From: Orychophragmus violaceus | Taxonomy: Eukaryota > Streptophyta > Magnoliopsida > Brassicales > Brassicaceae | Assembly (NCBI GenBank): GCA_030180135.1 | Contig: CM058239.1 | Span: 72,485,823 to 72,549,822, forward strand | Length of the DNA: 64,000 bases | Reading direction: 5' to 3' | Shown: in pieces, positions 55,601 to 64,000 of the stretch | Layout: each line of letters starts with the position of its first letter | Numbering within the stretch: the first letter of the stretch is position 1 | Translations under genes and position numbers: made by a program | The notes under the pieces: model-generated | What the model saw: only the letters and a program-made list of their open reading frames with translations | Told to the model about the DNA's origin: nothing | Database searches by the model: none

Positions 55601-58362
55601 GGCGCCTTAAGCTCGCTCCAATCGTCAGCTACAAGCTGCTCCTTGCACAGCTCCACTCCTTTGGCGCCATTGGTACCCATGTCAACAGCAAACACCTCCA
55701 GCTCATCACACACTGAATCTGATCCCAGCTCAATGAACTCAACCTCTTCTAACAAAGGCTTGTGTGAATCAAGCGCTCTCATGTAAGCCCAGCTCTCCTC
55801 TTGAAGATATCCATACTCCCCACATTCCTTGGTCAAGGTGACCTCTAGAGGATCCTCCATGTTCAACTCTTCAAGGAGTTCATCAGCTAGCTCATCCATA
55901 GTCTCAATGTAAAATATTTGACCTTGAATGGTTGGCTTCTTCATCACCTTGTTGATGTCAAATTTGAGCACTATGTCTTTCCCAAGGTTGAGGTCTATCT
56001 TCCCTTTCCTGACATCTATAATCGCACCAGCTGTGGCAAGGAAAGGTCTCCCAAGAATTAGAGGATCCTTTGGTTCTTCATCCATCTCCAGCACAATAAA
56101 ATCTGTTGGCACTTCAAATCCTCCTACTTTCACCGGAAGATCTTCTAGGAGACCAATTGGGTATCTCACTGATCTATCTGCAAGAACCAAGGAGATCCTA
56201 CATGCTTTGTAGGTAGAGAAACCCAGCCTCTTGGCTACTGAGAAGGGCATCAGACTTGCGCTCGCTCCAAGATCACACAAACAGCCCTCAAACCGATATG
56301 GACCAATAGCGCATGGAAGAGTAAAACTGCCAGGGTCTTCAAGTTTCTTTGGGACAATATCCCTTTGGATGATTGCACTACACTCATGAGACAACACAAC
56401 CATCCCTTGCACTTCCTTGGTTCTTTCCTTGATTGCATCCTTGAGAAACTTGCTATACTGAGGAACTAGCAAGAAGGCATCAATCAAAGGCATGGTCAGC
56501 TCAACATTCTTCATCTGCTTGTCAAAAAGAGCTTTGTACTTCTCTAGAAGCTTCTTCTTGAATCTGCCCGGAAAGGGTAGCTTGGGCTCATAGGGTGGTG
56601 GCACAAACACCACATCCTTCTTCTTGAGTATATCATTCACTACTTCTTCAGCTACAGCCTTTCCTTTCCTCTTAGCCATGTCACTATCACACTCTTTGTT
56701 TAGAGCAGAATTTTCAGAATTCTCCTCCCCTTCTTGAACTTCAATGTCCTCATTGACTGAAGATGCCAGCTTAGGCTTGGGTACTTGACTTTGTTGCAAC
56801 TCTTTACCACTTCTCAGGGTGATAGCGCTGATATACTCCTTTGGGTTTTGCTCAGATTTTCCGGGAAAAGTACCTTGAGTGCGGGACGTAGAGGCATTCT
56901 TGTTTTCCATGTTTGTGACTCTTGATGTCAAACTCTGTAGCTCATTCTTGAGGTCACGTACTTCCATAGCCCCTGAGGCTTGTCCTTGAAGGAGTTGCTG
57001 CATCATGCTTTTCAGCTCATTGTCAACTCCCGAGTTAGAAGAAGTTTGTTGTTGTTGACCAAAACCGGGTGGGTATTGTTGCTTTGGAGCATAGCCTTGT
57101 TGACCTTGAAACTGAGGCTTGTTTACAAAACCTTGTTGGTTGTTGTAATTGACATATGGCTTTTGCTGTTGAGGTTGTTGAAAGCCTTGTTGACCTTGTG
57201 GCTGAGCTTGTCCTTGGGATGGAGCTTGAGGATAAACTTGGTCTTGAGGATTGGCTACATTGTTGCTGCGGTATGAGAAGTTTGGGTGGTTTCTATAGTT
57301 TTGGTTGAAGCCCTTGTTGAAACCACCTTGGCCAGCAATGAAGTTAATCTCCTCTTGAGTTAAATCCTCATCATCATCATAAAATTGAGGTTTAGAATCC
57401 TCCTGGTGTCCCACAAAGCTGATGTTCTTTTGGCCAATCGAGATCATCTTGTCCAACTTCTCATTCAAAGCCTTTATCTCTTTCTCATACTTCTCATCTG
57501 AAGTTGATGAACCTCTATTAGTCCTTTCATAATCCTCATTGTAGTTGCCATCACTTTGCGCGAGATTTTCAATCAGCTCCGTAGCTGCATCTACTCCCTT
57601 GCCTAGGAAGTGTCCATTGCTGCATGAGTCAAGCATCGCCCTCATTCTAGGAAGCACTCCGCGGTAGAGGTTGCTGAGTAGTGTTTCCTTGGTAAAACCA
57701 TGGTGTGGGCACTGAGTGGTGAGCTTGTTGAACCTCTCCCAAGCTTCCGCGAAGCTCTCATTGTTGCGCTGCACAAACCCGGATAGTTCACTGCGAAAAC
57801 GGGCAGTCCTAGTAGGTGAGAAGAACTTCTTCAGGAAAGCTTTCTTCAGGTCTCCCCAAGTAGTGATGGATCCTGGAGGGATAGTGCTTTCCCAATCCTT
57901 GGCTCTGTCCGCCAAAGAGAAAACGAACAGGCGCATTTTTAACCCATCATCAGTCACACCATTCAACCTCGTAGTGGCACAAATCTTGTCAAAGGTGTCC
58001 AAGTGCTGTAGCGGGTCCTCAGATGCTAACCCATGGAACTGATTGTTCTGCACCATGTTCATCACCATAGCGCGGATCTCAAAATTATTATTGTTCACCG
58101 CTGGTGGAATGATTCCTCGCCGGTTAGCATTTGTGTCAGGTGTATCTCCATCACCAATAGCTCTAACTGGCTGTTGTTGCTGCTGTTGCTGCTGCTGTTG
58201 CTGCTGCTCATCCTCGTGGTTATCCATAACTGTTTGCTCAACACTTTCAACTGAAACAGATCGTTCCTGTGCTCGTCGTTCCCTTGCTAGTCTCCTCTCG
58301 TGTGCTTTGATGTCGTAAACTCTTGCAACTAAGTTTGTAGTCCCTTTGCTGCGCAAGTTCAT
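52648..58362 (-). CDS. Athila gag-pol polyprotein (1904 aa, intact)
   Basis: One uninterrupted frame. It has a basic N-terminus with a polyglutamine run (about 53-64), then the retrotransposon gag domain (about 90-275; WGDLKKAFLKKFF, ESFAEAWERFNKL) and a Gln/Asn-rich region (about 380-470). The retropepsin has active site CDLGASASL (about 697). The reverse transcriptase (about 1036-1230) has CIDYRKLN, LDGYSGFFQI and catalytic VEVFMDDFSVYG (about 1167). RNase H follows (about 1310-1440; MCDASDYAVG, ATTEKELLAV, YTDHAALRYLL). The integrase has an HHCC zinc site (about 1537-1590), DDE residues in WGIDFMGPF, ISDGGSHF and SGQVEVSNRQ, and a C-terminal GPF-type module (WSGPFRVKEV). The start ATG is about 100 bases downstream of the primer site. 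Every catalytic motif is present, so the copy appears competent. Confidence 0.92.
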   Translation of the reverse strand: MNLRSKGTTNLVARVYDIKAHERRLARERRAQERSVSVESVEQTVMDNHEDEQQQQQQQQQQQQPVRAIGDGDTPDTNANRRGIIPPAVNNNNFEIRAMVMNMVQNNQFHGLASEDPLQHLDTFDKICATTRLNGVTDDGLKMRLFVFSLADRAKDWESTIPPGSITTWGDLKKAFLKKFFSPTRTARFRSELSGFVQRNNESFAEAWERFNKLTTQCPHHGFTKETLLSNLYRGVLPRMRAMLDSCSNGHFLGKGVDAATELIENLAQSDGNYNEDYERTNRGSSTSDEKYEKEIKALNEKLDKMISIGQKNISFVGHQEDSKPQFYDDDEDLTQEEINFIAGQGGFNKGFNQNYRNHPNFSYRSNNVANPQDQVYPQAPSQGQAQPQGQQGFQQPQQQKPYVNYNNQQGFVNKPQFQGQQGYAPKQQYPPGFGQQQQTSSNSGVDNELKSMMQQLLQGQASGAMEVRDLKNELQSLTSRVTNMENKNASTSRTQGTFPGKSEQNPKEYISAITLRSGKELQQSQVPKPKLASSVNEDIEVQEGEENSENSALNKECDSDMAKRKGKAVAEEVVNDILKKKDVVFVPPPYEPKLPFPGRFKKKLLEKYKALFDKQMKNVELTMPLIDAFLLVPQYSKFLKDAIKERTKEVQGMVVLSHECSAIIQRDIVPKKLEDPGSFTLPCAIGPYRFEGCLCDLGASASLMPFSVAKRLGFSTYKACRISLVLADRSVRYPIGLLEDLPVKVGGFEVPTDFIVLEMDEEPKDPLILGRPFLATAGAIIDVRKGKIDLNLGKDIVLKFDINKVMKKPTIQGQIFYIETMDELADELLEELNMEDPLEVTLTKECGEYGYLQEESWAYMRALDSHKPLLEEVEFIELGSDSVCDELEVFAVDMGTNGAKGVELCKEQLVADDWSELKAPKVELKPLPRGLRYAFLGPNSTYPVIVNELLNDDELIALTTELKKFRKAIGYSLDDIKGLSPSLCTHRIHLENESMSSIEHQRRLNPNLKEVVKKEILKLLDAGIIYPISDSTWVSPVHCVPKKGGITVVKNDSNELIPTRTITGHRMCIDYRKLNAASRKDHFPLPFIDQMLERLANHPFYCFLDGYSGFFQIPIHPNDQEKTTLTCPYGTFAYRRMPFGLCNAPATFQRCMMSIFSDLIEDIVEVFMDDFSVYGSSFSSCLLNLCRVLRRCEETNLVLNWEKCHFMVTEGIVLGHKISENGIEVDKAKIEVMTSLQPPNSVKGIRSFLGHAGFYRRFIKDFSKIARPLTRLLCKETDFVFDDECLAAFHMIKEALISAPIVQAPNWELPFEIMCDASDYAVGAVLGQRKETKLHVIYYASRTLDDAQVRYATTEKELLAVVFAFEKFRSYLVGSKVVVYTDHAALRYLLAKKDAKPRLLRWILLLQEFDLEIKDKKGIENGVADHLSRLRIEDDVPLDDSLPEEQLMACKAVKDAHDTRMKIEEVNSIEDKEPWYADIVNFLAVGKEPPSLDSYQRKKFFRDVNRYYWDEPYLYTLCKDQLYRRCIADEEVGGILLHCHGSDYGGHFATFKTVQKALQAGFWWPTMFKDAQEFITKCDPCQRKGNISRRNEMPQNPILEVEVFDVWGIDFMGPFPSSYRNSYILVAVDYVSKWVEAVASPTNDAKVVIKLFKSIIFPRFGIPRIVISDGGSHFINRLFESLLKKYGVKHKVATPYHPQTSGQVEVSNRQIKAILEKTVGASRKDWAKRLDDALWAYRTAFKTPLGTTPFTMLYGKSCHLPVEVEYKAMWAVKLLNFDIKTATERRLIQLNELDEIRLEAFESSKIYKERTKLFHDKLIQKKEFKVGDLVLLFNSRLKLFPGKLKSRWSGPFRVKEVRPYGAVVLFGKSDEEFTVNGQRLKHYSVSEVIDEGTSIPLSSPPSA

Positions 58363-58460
58363 ACACCTAGCATCAATAAGAAAGAAAGTAGCAAGTTAGT
58401 AACAATAACTTGAACTAAAAAGGAATAGAAAACGAATTGATATATCCAGAATCCCAAAAT

Positions 58461-58473
58461 GGCAACGGCGCCA
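58461..58473 (-). other. Athila primer-binding site (tRNA-Asp)
   Basis: The minus strand reads TGGCGCCGTTGCC three bases inside the 5' LTR. This is the usual Athila/Tat priming site, complementary to the 3' end of tRNA-Asp. Confidence 0.85.
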
Positions 58474-58476
58474 AAT

Positions 58477-59132
58477 TGATAACTAGGATTTTACAATCCT
58501 TTGAGGTACCAATTCCTCAAGCTTATCGAAGTAGCTTTGAGGTATCGAACCTATTCTGGGACGGATAAAACCAATAAGTATACACTAAACCTCCAGAGTC
58601 AAATCTAACAATTTGGTTTTCAATTTCTAACGATCCTAACGAATGCAAATCAAATAGAAGTAAACAAAAGCAAATAAACAAACGATTCAATCAATAGGAA
58701 GAATAAGGCCCAAGGGTTAGGGTCAACGGATAGGTGACTCGGGATGATCAAGGAATCCTAATTCAAACTTTTAAAAGCTAATCTCCTAGCAAGGAACACA
58801 CTATGTAAATCGGCTTAATCTCTTAACACCAATTCTTCATTCAATCTTAACTCAAGAACAAATCATCATTTGTGAATCAAAATCAAACGAGCATTCAAAC
58901 AGGTTCCAATTAGCAACCAATCACTCTAGACATACATTTTCATGTGCTAGAATATGAAAGTTCTAACAAAGCTAAGTACAGGAATTTCATCGAACAGGTT
59001 GTGAACAAGAAATTCTAAACATCCTAATCAATGTGATCAAGATTAACTAGGCATTAAGAGCACTTTGCTAGATGAGATTTTGACAATTAACTACTAGAAT
59101 TCCATTGATCACCCTTAATCAACCTAATCCTA
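58477..59132 (-). mobile_element. Athila 5' LTR, first 656 bp (interrupted)
   Basis: Identical base for base to 46554-47209. At 59132 it is cut by a Copia LTR, and the remaining roughly 780 bases lie outside the window. The 5 bases TCCTA (59128-59132) are the expected near copy of the Copia target duplication. Confidence 0.9.
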
Positions 59133-59761
59133 TGTTGGAGAGTTCAGTTGATCCTGATTCAATTCTCATATTGATATCAACCTAAACATGCATCAGATCT
59201 AGGTGTTCTTATTTAGAAACATTACATGATCTCACCTTTTACCTGTTTGTTGCAGCGGAAGGAATAGAACAGGTCAGAGATCAGATAGATGCACCGAGGG
59301 ATGAATCCTCCAGAGGTTCACACACGCTTCACAAGGAATGGCTGCTAGACCACGAGGAACAGAGGCGCAGAGAGAGAGGAGTAGCCGCGGCTGGGTGTTA
59401 GGGTTAGGGAGAAAAGACTTGGCTTTTAGTCATTAAAAGCCTTCTCTTTCCCTTTTGGGCTTTTGGGCCCAATCTGATTAAATCCCATTTAATCAGACCC
59501 ATTAATCTTTCTCTCTTAGTACGACAAATGCCTAGCACTTTTGTCGTACTTATGCTAAGCCGTTCCAACACATTTTCCTGTTAGCTTAGGCGTGTGACCC
59601 ATATGGGATCATATAATAAAGGCAATAAGTCCAAGACTTATAGATCATGAGCGGACTCTAGCAAGCCATCATGATCCCCAGTATTATATGACTTATGTCT
59701 GATCTCGACATACTCTTACTTTCTAGAGACAGTACCGAGATTACTGGACACAATTCCAACA
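59133..59761 (-). mobile_element. Copia 3' LTR (629 bp)
   Basis: The plus strand starts TGTTGGAGAGTT and ends CAATTCCAACA. The edge at 59761 is confirmed by the adjoining polypurine tract (minus strand GTACAAGTGGGAGAT, 59762-59776) and the edge at 59133 by the break in the Athila LTR. Confidence 0.85.
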
Positions 59762-60616
59762 ATCTCCCACTTGTACTGGAATCTCTGTATTCATAATCCT
59801 TTTGTCTCAATATCTCGATTAGTCATAAGGCAAGATTGGTGTCATCCTTATAAAGCCTAATCTTGTTCATCGGACTCTGATTTGATACTGACAATCCAAA
59901 CGACTCGGGAAAGTCCGTTTGAGCATGGCCATGCGTTTTCCAGTATTCAAATCTCCGATTGGCCTAGAGATATTCACTCCATTTATATTTGAGGGACAAA
60001 TCCCATCTTGTTCCATCACTGTAAACTATTCATTTCATGATGTACCCAAACAAGGTCCTTATAGCTATCACAGAACGATAGCGTTAGACAATGATCAAAG
60101 TACATCAGTCCATGTGCAGTCACATGCATGTGAACTCAGGTCTAAGGACTATACTCTATAGTCGTAGTAAGAATCTCTTATGACACAGATATAAATATCC
60201 TGAAGAGTTCTTATAAGCGGGTCTTGTCCGGTCGTATGTTCCCAACATACACCTATGTACTGACTTTGATGCCGTGCATCTATGACACACTGAGACTTTG
60301 TCATAAGTCACGTACCAATCCAGTCTCACACGGTTGTTGGTGTTCCAGTTTCAACAACCTTCGACTAGGGACATGATGATATAAAACATTTATCAAATAT
60401 AGGATCTCATTGATCAAGCTAAATGACTTCGATGACTCAAGATCAAATCATTTACTTCGATGACCTATAAAATGGTTCATATCATTTTGGAACGATTATT
60501 TCATCACAGTTAAAATAATCTTGAAATAATAATTTCATTAAAACATAAAATAATGTTTTACAAGAACATATCAAATAACTAAAATAAAGCTCACAAAACT
60601 CCCACTCAAATTTAGA
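59762..60616 (-). other. Copia 3' untranslated region and polypurine tract
   Basis: Non-coding sequence between the pol stop and the 3' LTR, related to 14206-15010 of the deleted Copia. No gene is present. Confidence 0.7.
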
Positions 60617-63600
60617 TTACATTTCAATGTTTCTAATGCCTACAGCTTCAGTCAGGAACTCGAGCTTAGGCCTTGGGAGTGGCTTTGTCAACGGATCAGC
60701 GACGTTATCATCTGTCGGAACTCGGCTGATCTTGACTTCCTTTCTATTAATGATGTCACGTATCAAGTGATATCTTCTTTGAACATGCTTGGATTTCTGG
60801 TGTGATCTTGGTTCCTTTGCCTGAGCTATAGCACCATTGTTGTCACAAAACAGTGCCAGAGGCTCAGCCGCATCTGGTATCACACCTAGTTCCATAATGA
60901 ACTTTCGTATCCAAACAGCTTCCTTCGCTGCTTCCGAGGCGGCGATATATTCAGCTTCTGTAGTGGAATCAGCAACGGTGTCCTGTTTGGAGCTTCTCCA
61001 ACTTACTGCACCGCCATTCAGACAAAAGACATAACCGGACTGTGACCGGAAATCATCTGTGTCTGTCTGGAAACTTGCGTCCGTGAATCCACTGACTTTA
61101 AGCACATCACTTCCACCGTACACTAAGAACTTATCCTTAGTATGTCTTAGATACTTCAAGATATTCTTTACGGCAATCCAATGGTTTTCACCTGGATTTG
61201 ACTGGTATCTACTCGTCATGCTCAATGCATAAGCAACATCAGGACGAGTACAGATCATGGCATACATGACAGATCCTATTGCAGATGCATAAGGAATGTT
61301 CTTCATGCGCTCAAGCTCAGCAGCCGACGTAGGGCTCTGCTTCTTGCTTAGCGTTGTGCCATGTACCATTGGCGTGAAGCCCTTCTTGGAATCTTTCATG
61401 CTGAATCTTTGTAGGACTTTGTCAATGTATGAGTCTTGACACAAGCCTATCAGCCTCTTAGGTCTATCCCGATAGATCCTAATTCCAAGAACGTATGCGG
61501 CTTCACCCATGTCTTTCATGGAAAAACAACTTCCAAGCCAGTCCTTTACAGACTTCAGCATTGGAACGTCGTTTCCGAGAAGCAGTATGTCATCGACATA
61601 CAGAATAAGAAATACAATCTTGCTCCCACTAGATTTCTTATACACGCATTGTTCTTCTTCGTTTCTGATGAAGTCAAATTGCTTGATCGCTTCATCAAAA
61701 CGAAGATTCCAGCTCCTCGATGCTTGCTTCAATCCATAAATGGATTTGTGAAGTTTGCATACTTTCCCAGCATTCTTTGGATCTATGTAACCGTCAGGTT
61801 GTGTCATATACACATCCTCTTCCAGAATACCATTCAGGAAGGCGGTTTTCACGTCCATCTGCCAAATTTCATAATCATGAAAAGCTGCAGTTGCTAGTAG
61901 AATCCGAATAGATTTCATCATAGCCACTGGTGAATAGGTTTCATCGTAGTCCACACCGTGAACTTGTCTGAAACCTTTTGCCACCAACCTGGCTTTGTAA
62001 ATCTGGACATTTCCATCCACGTCAATCTTCTTCTTGAAGATCCATTTGCACTCGATGGCTTTTACACCAACGGGTAAGTCAACCAACGAAAACACTTGGT
62101 TGACCGACATGGAGTCCATTTCGGAATCAGTGGCCTTGCGCCACTTAGAGGAATCTGGGCCCATCATGGCTTGATTGAAGTTCGATGGTTCATCACCATC
62201 AATGATCAAAAGATCATGACAGTCAGTCACGAGGAATCCCTGATATCTCTCGGGTTCGTGACGGATCCTCCCGGATCTTCGAACTTCAGGTACTACAGGT
62301 TCAGGCTCTACAATTTCTTGTAGATCCTCCTGCTGCTCTTCCTCATTAGGTTGAGCAGTATCCTGTTCATCTTGAATTTCTTCAAGCAGTACCTTACTCC
62401 CACTGTCTTTCTTAGAGAGAAACTCTCTCTCAAGAAAGTTACAATCCCGGGCAACAAAGATCTTGTTCTCGGAACGTAGATAGAAGTAATAAGCCTTGGT
62501 TTCCCGTGGATAACCAATGAAGTAGCATTTATCAGATTTTGGTGTAAGCTTATCTGAGATTAATCTCTTAACATAGGCTTCACAACCCCAAATTCTTAGA
62601 TAAGACAGCACTGGAGCTTCTCCAGTCCATAATTCATATGGTGTCTTTGCTACTGCTTTTGATGGCGCTCTATTTAGAGTGAACACTGCTGTTAGCAGAG
62701 CATATCCCCAAAGGGATATTGGAAGGTCTGTGTGACTCATCATAGATCGAACCATATCCAATAAGGTCCGATTTCTCCTCTCAGACACACCATTCCATTG
62801 AGGTGTTCCAGGAGGAGTGAGTTGGGATACGATCCCACACTCTCTCAGATGATCACTGAATTCCTGGCTTAAGTATTCTCCTCCTCGGTCGGACCGAAGA
62901 GCCTTAATGCTTTTGCCAAGTTGGTTCTGTACTTCATTTTGGAATTCTCTGAACTTCTCAAAAGATTCAGACTTATGTTTCATTAAATAAACATATCCAT
63001 ACCTACTGAAATCATCAGTAAAGGTAATGAAGTACTGATAGTTTCCTCTTGCATTTGTGGACATTGGGCCACACACATCAGTGTGTATCAGGCCCAATAA
63101 GTCACTGGCCCTCTCGTTAGGTTTATTAAAGGGGGCCCGTGTCATTTTGCCCATCATGCAGGATTCGCATTTCTCACATGACTCAAAGTCAAATGAGCCA
63201 AGAAGTCCATTCGAATGGAGCCTCTTGATGCGTTTCTCGCTGATGTGCCCTAAACGACAATGCCATAGAAACGTTCGGTTTTCCTCATTAGGTTTAAACC
63301 GTTTTGTATTAATGTTATAAATTGGCGCGGATTGATCGAGTATGTAAAGCCCATTCGTAAGAGGGGCAGAACCATAGAACAAATTGTTGCGATTGAAGGA
63401 ACATAATTTATTCTTAACTGAAAAATCATAACCTTCCAAATCCAACAAAGAAATTGAAATAATATTTCTGCTTATAGCAGGTACAAAATAACAATTATTA
63501 AGTTCTAAAATCAATCCCGAAGGTAAAGACAACAAGTATGTTCCTACAGCTAGTGCTGAAACTTTCGCTCCATTCCCAACTCGTAGCTCCACTTGTCCTT

Positions 63601-64000
63601 GCTTCAGCCTTCTACTGTTGTTGAGTGCCTGCATATTAGTACAAATATGAGCCCCACAACCAGTATCCATGACCCATGAGGTATTATCAGAAGTAGTTGT
63701 ATTAACTTCTATAACAAAAATACCTGATGAAGAAGTCTCGAAAGTCTTCTTCTTTAATTCCTTTAGACCTTCCTGGAATTTCTTACAATCTCTTCTCCAA
63801 TGCCCCAGTTCTTTGCAGAACCTGCACATGTCAGTAGGCCCAGCCTTGGACTTGGGCTTGGGCTTTGGCGTGTCCTTGTCCGCGACTTGGACACCCTTGG
63901 CCTTTCCCTTATCCTTAGCAGAAGACTTCTTAAACCCCTTGCCCTTTTGTACCATAAGTACATTGGGGTCCTTGGCGGTTTTCTTCAAGTTGGGCTCTGC
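60617..64000 (-). CDS. Copia gag-pol polyprotein, C-terminal ~1128 residues (continues off window)
   Basis: The frame is open to the window edge, so the N-terminal gag is missing only because the window ends. Visible in order: a CCHC zinc knuckle (CRFCKELGHWRRDC), then the protease active site (WVMDTGCGAHIC). The integrase has its HHCC site (WHCRLGHISEKR...CEKCESCMMGK) and catalytic residues in LIHTDVCGPM, LRSDRGGEYL and GVSERRNRTLL. The reverse transcriptase has WQMDVKTAFLNG, LHKSIYGLKQAS and catalytic LILYVDDILLLG. RNase H has VSGFTDASFQ, STTEAEYIAASEA and FCDNNGAIA. It ends EAVGIRNIEM. Integrase before reverse transcriptase is the Copia order. No stops or frameshifts are present in this part, so the enzyme set looks functional. 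The start codon cannot be assigned. Confidence 0.92.
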   Translation of the reverse strand, partial: AEPNLKKTAKDPNVLMVQKGKGFKKSSAKDKGKAKGVQVADKDTPKPKPKSKAGPTDMCRFCKELGHWRRDCKKFQEGLKELKKKTFETSSSGIFVIEVNTTTSDNTSWVMDTGCGAHICTNMQALNNSRRLKQGQVELRVGNGAKVSALAVGTYLLSLPSGLILELNNCYFVPAISRNIISISLLDLEGYDFSVKNKLCSFNRNNLFYGSAPLTNGLYILDQSAPIYNINTKRFKPNEENRTFLWHCRLGHISEKRIKRLHSNGLLGSFDFESCEKCESCMMGKMTRAPFNKPNERASDLLGLIHTDVCGPMSTNARGNYQYFITFTDDFSRYGYVYLMKHKSESFEKFREFQNEVQNQLGKSIKALRSDRGGEYLSQEFSDHLRECGIVSQLTPPGTPQWNGVSERRNRTLLDMVRSMMSHTDLPISLWGYALLTAVFTLNRAPSKAVAKTPYELWTGEAPVLSYLRIWGCEAYVKRLISDKLTPKSDKCYFIGYPRETKAYYFYLRSENKIFVARDCNFLEREFLSKKDSGSKVLLEEIQDEQDTAQPNEEEQQEDLQEIVEPEPVVPEVRRSGRIRHEPERYQGFLVTDCHDLLIIDGDEPSNFNQAMMGPDSSKWRKATDSEMDSMSVNQVFSLVDLPVGVKAIECKWIFKKKIDVDGNVQIYKARLVAKGFRQVHGVDYDETYSPVAMMKSIRILLATAAFHDYEIWQMDVKTAFLNGILEEDVYMTQPDGYIDPKNAGKVCKLHKSIYGLKQASRSWNLRFDEAIKQFDFIRNEEEQCVYKKSSGSKIVFLILYVDDILLLGNDVPMLKSVKDWLGSCFSMKDMGEAAYVLGIRIYRDRPKRLIGLCQDSYIDKVLQRFSMKDSKKGFTPMVHGTTLSKKQSPTSAAELERMKNIPYASAIGSVMYAMICTRPDVAYALSMTSRYQSNPGENHWIAVKNILKYLRHTKDKFLVYGGSDVLKVSGFTDASFQTDTDDFRSQSGYVFCLNGGAVSWRSSKQDTVADSTTEAEYIAASEAAKEAVWIRKFIMELGVIPDAAEPLALFCDNNGAIAQAKEPRSHQKSKHVQRRYHLIRDIINRKEVKISRVPTDDNVADPLTKPLPRPKLEFLTEAVGIRNIEM

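Larger units (their letters stand above)
46554..64000 (-). mobile_element. Athila-type Gypsy retrotransposon (young, extends beyond window)
   Basis: On the minus strand the order is: 5' LTR (58477 onward, itself interrupted by a Copia element), a primer site for tRNA-Asp, a single gag-pol frame (52648-58362), a spacer with palindromic repeats, a second ORF (49618-51324), a long non-coding 3' part, a polypurine tract, and the 3' LTR (46554-47993). Gag-pol followed by a separate downstream ORF, 1.4-kb LTRs and tRNA-Asp priming are Athila lineage traits. The LTRs are identical over the 656 bases visible in both (46554-47209 and 58477-59132) and both ORFs are intact, so the insertion is recent. 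Reconstructed length without the Copia insertion is about 13.4 kb. The far right end and the target duplication are outside the window. Confidence 0.9.
59133..64000 (-). mobile_element. Copia retrotransposon nested in the Athila 5' LTR (extends beyond window)
   Basis: The element is oriented on the minus strand: pol-containing frame, 3' untranslated part, polypurine tract, then the 3' LTR at 59133-59761. It interrupts the Athila LTR exactly after CCTAATCCTA, whose uninterrupted counterpart is at 47200-47209. The gag region, primer site and 5' LTR are outside the window. It is a relative of the deleted Copia at 13516-16912. They share the LTR start (minus strand, TGTTGG(G/A)ATT) and end (CAACA), the polypurine region ATCTCCCACTTGTACTGGAA (plus strand) and pol sequence. 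It is the youngest insertion of the three-level nest. Confidence 0.9.

Noticed and set aside
58033..58318. Plus-strand frames with a run of Cys or Leu codons
   Set aside because: They are antisense to the polyglutamine CAG/CAA run of Athila gag.

Overview
The window is repeat-dominated plant nuclear DNA, almost certainly from a Brassicaceae (crucifer). The grounds are Athila-type Gypsy, CACTA, hAT, MULE, mariner and Helitron sequences with crucifer-like ends, and gene fragments that read close to Arabidopsis genes (PHR1, a BAG-domain protein, an ACC synthase). I see no intact host gene. All apparently intact coding capacity belongs to retrotransposons. All family assignments come from reading the sequence; no database search was run.

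Left part (1-22957): a segmental direct duplication. Copy A (1-7097) matches copy B (12025-22957). Both copies carry a broken MYM-type hAT transposase and a non-autonomous CACTA element. They differ by later events. Copy A keeps a 1.4-kb long-TIR element that copy B has mostly lost. Copy B carries a 5.07-kb hAT-like insertion (12297-17367), with the empty target site still visible in copy A. That hAT-like element holds an internally deleted Copia retrotransposon with 690-bp LTRs and two exon-like captured segments. Between the duplicates lies a degraded Copia-like remnant with one LTR (10157-10761).

Middle part (22393-40796): a graveyard of captured gene pieces. A minus-strand Helitron-like element (22393-27522) contains an N-terminal PHR1 pseudogene fragment and a Pack-MULE (24039-26835) carrying two exons of a BAG-domain gene. 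A second Helitron 3' end abuts it, and further right lie an ACC-synthase-like exon, a dead mariner transposase, coiled-coil exon fragments and a Helitron Pif1-helicase remnant.

Right part (40797-64000): a three-level nest, all on the minus strand. An L1-type LINE (40797-46553) was hit by a young Athila Gypsy element (46554 to beyond the window, internal region intact). The Athila 5' LTR was hit in turn by a Copia element (59133 to beyond the window). The two Athila LTRs are identical over the 656 bp that can be compared. The most unusual signals are arrays of short palindromic motifs in the non-coding parts of two unrelated LTR elements (Athila and the deleted Copia), each present both in the LTR and in an internal spacer, and a 547-codon unrecognised ORF joined to the LINE ORF2 by an ATGA overlap.
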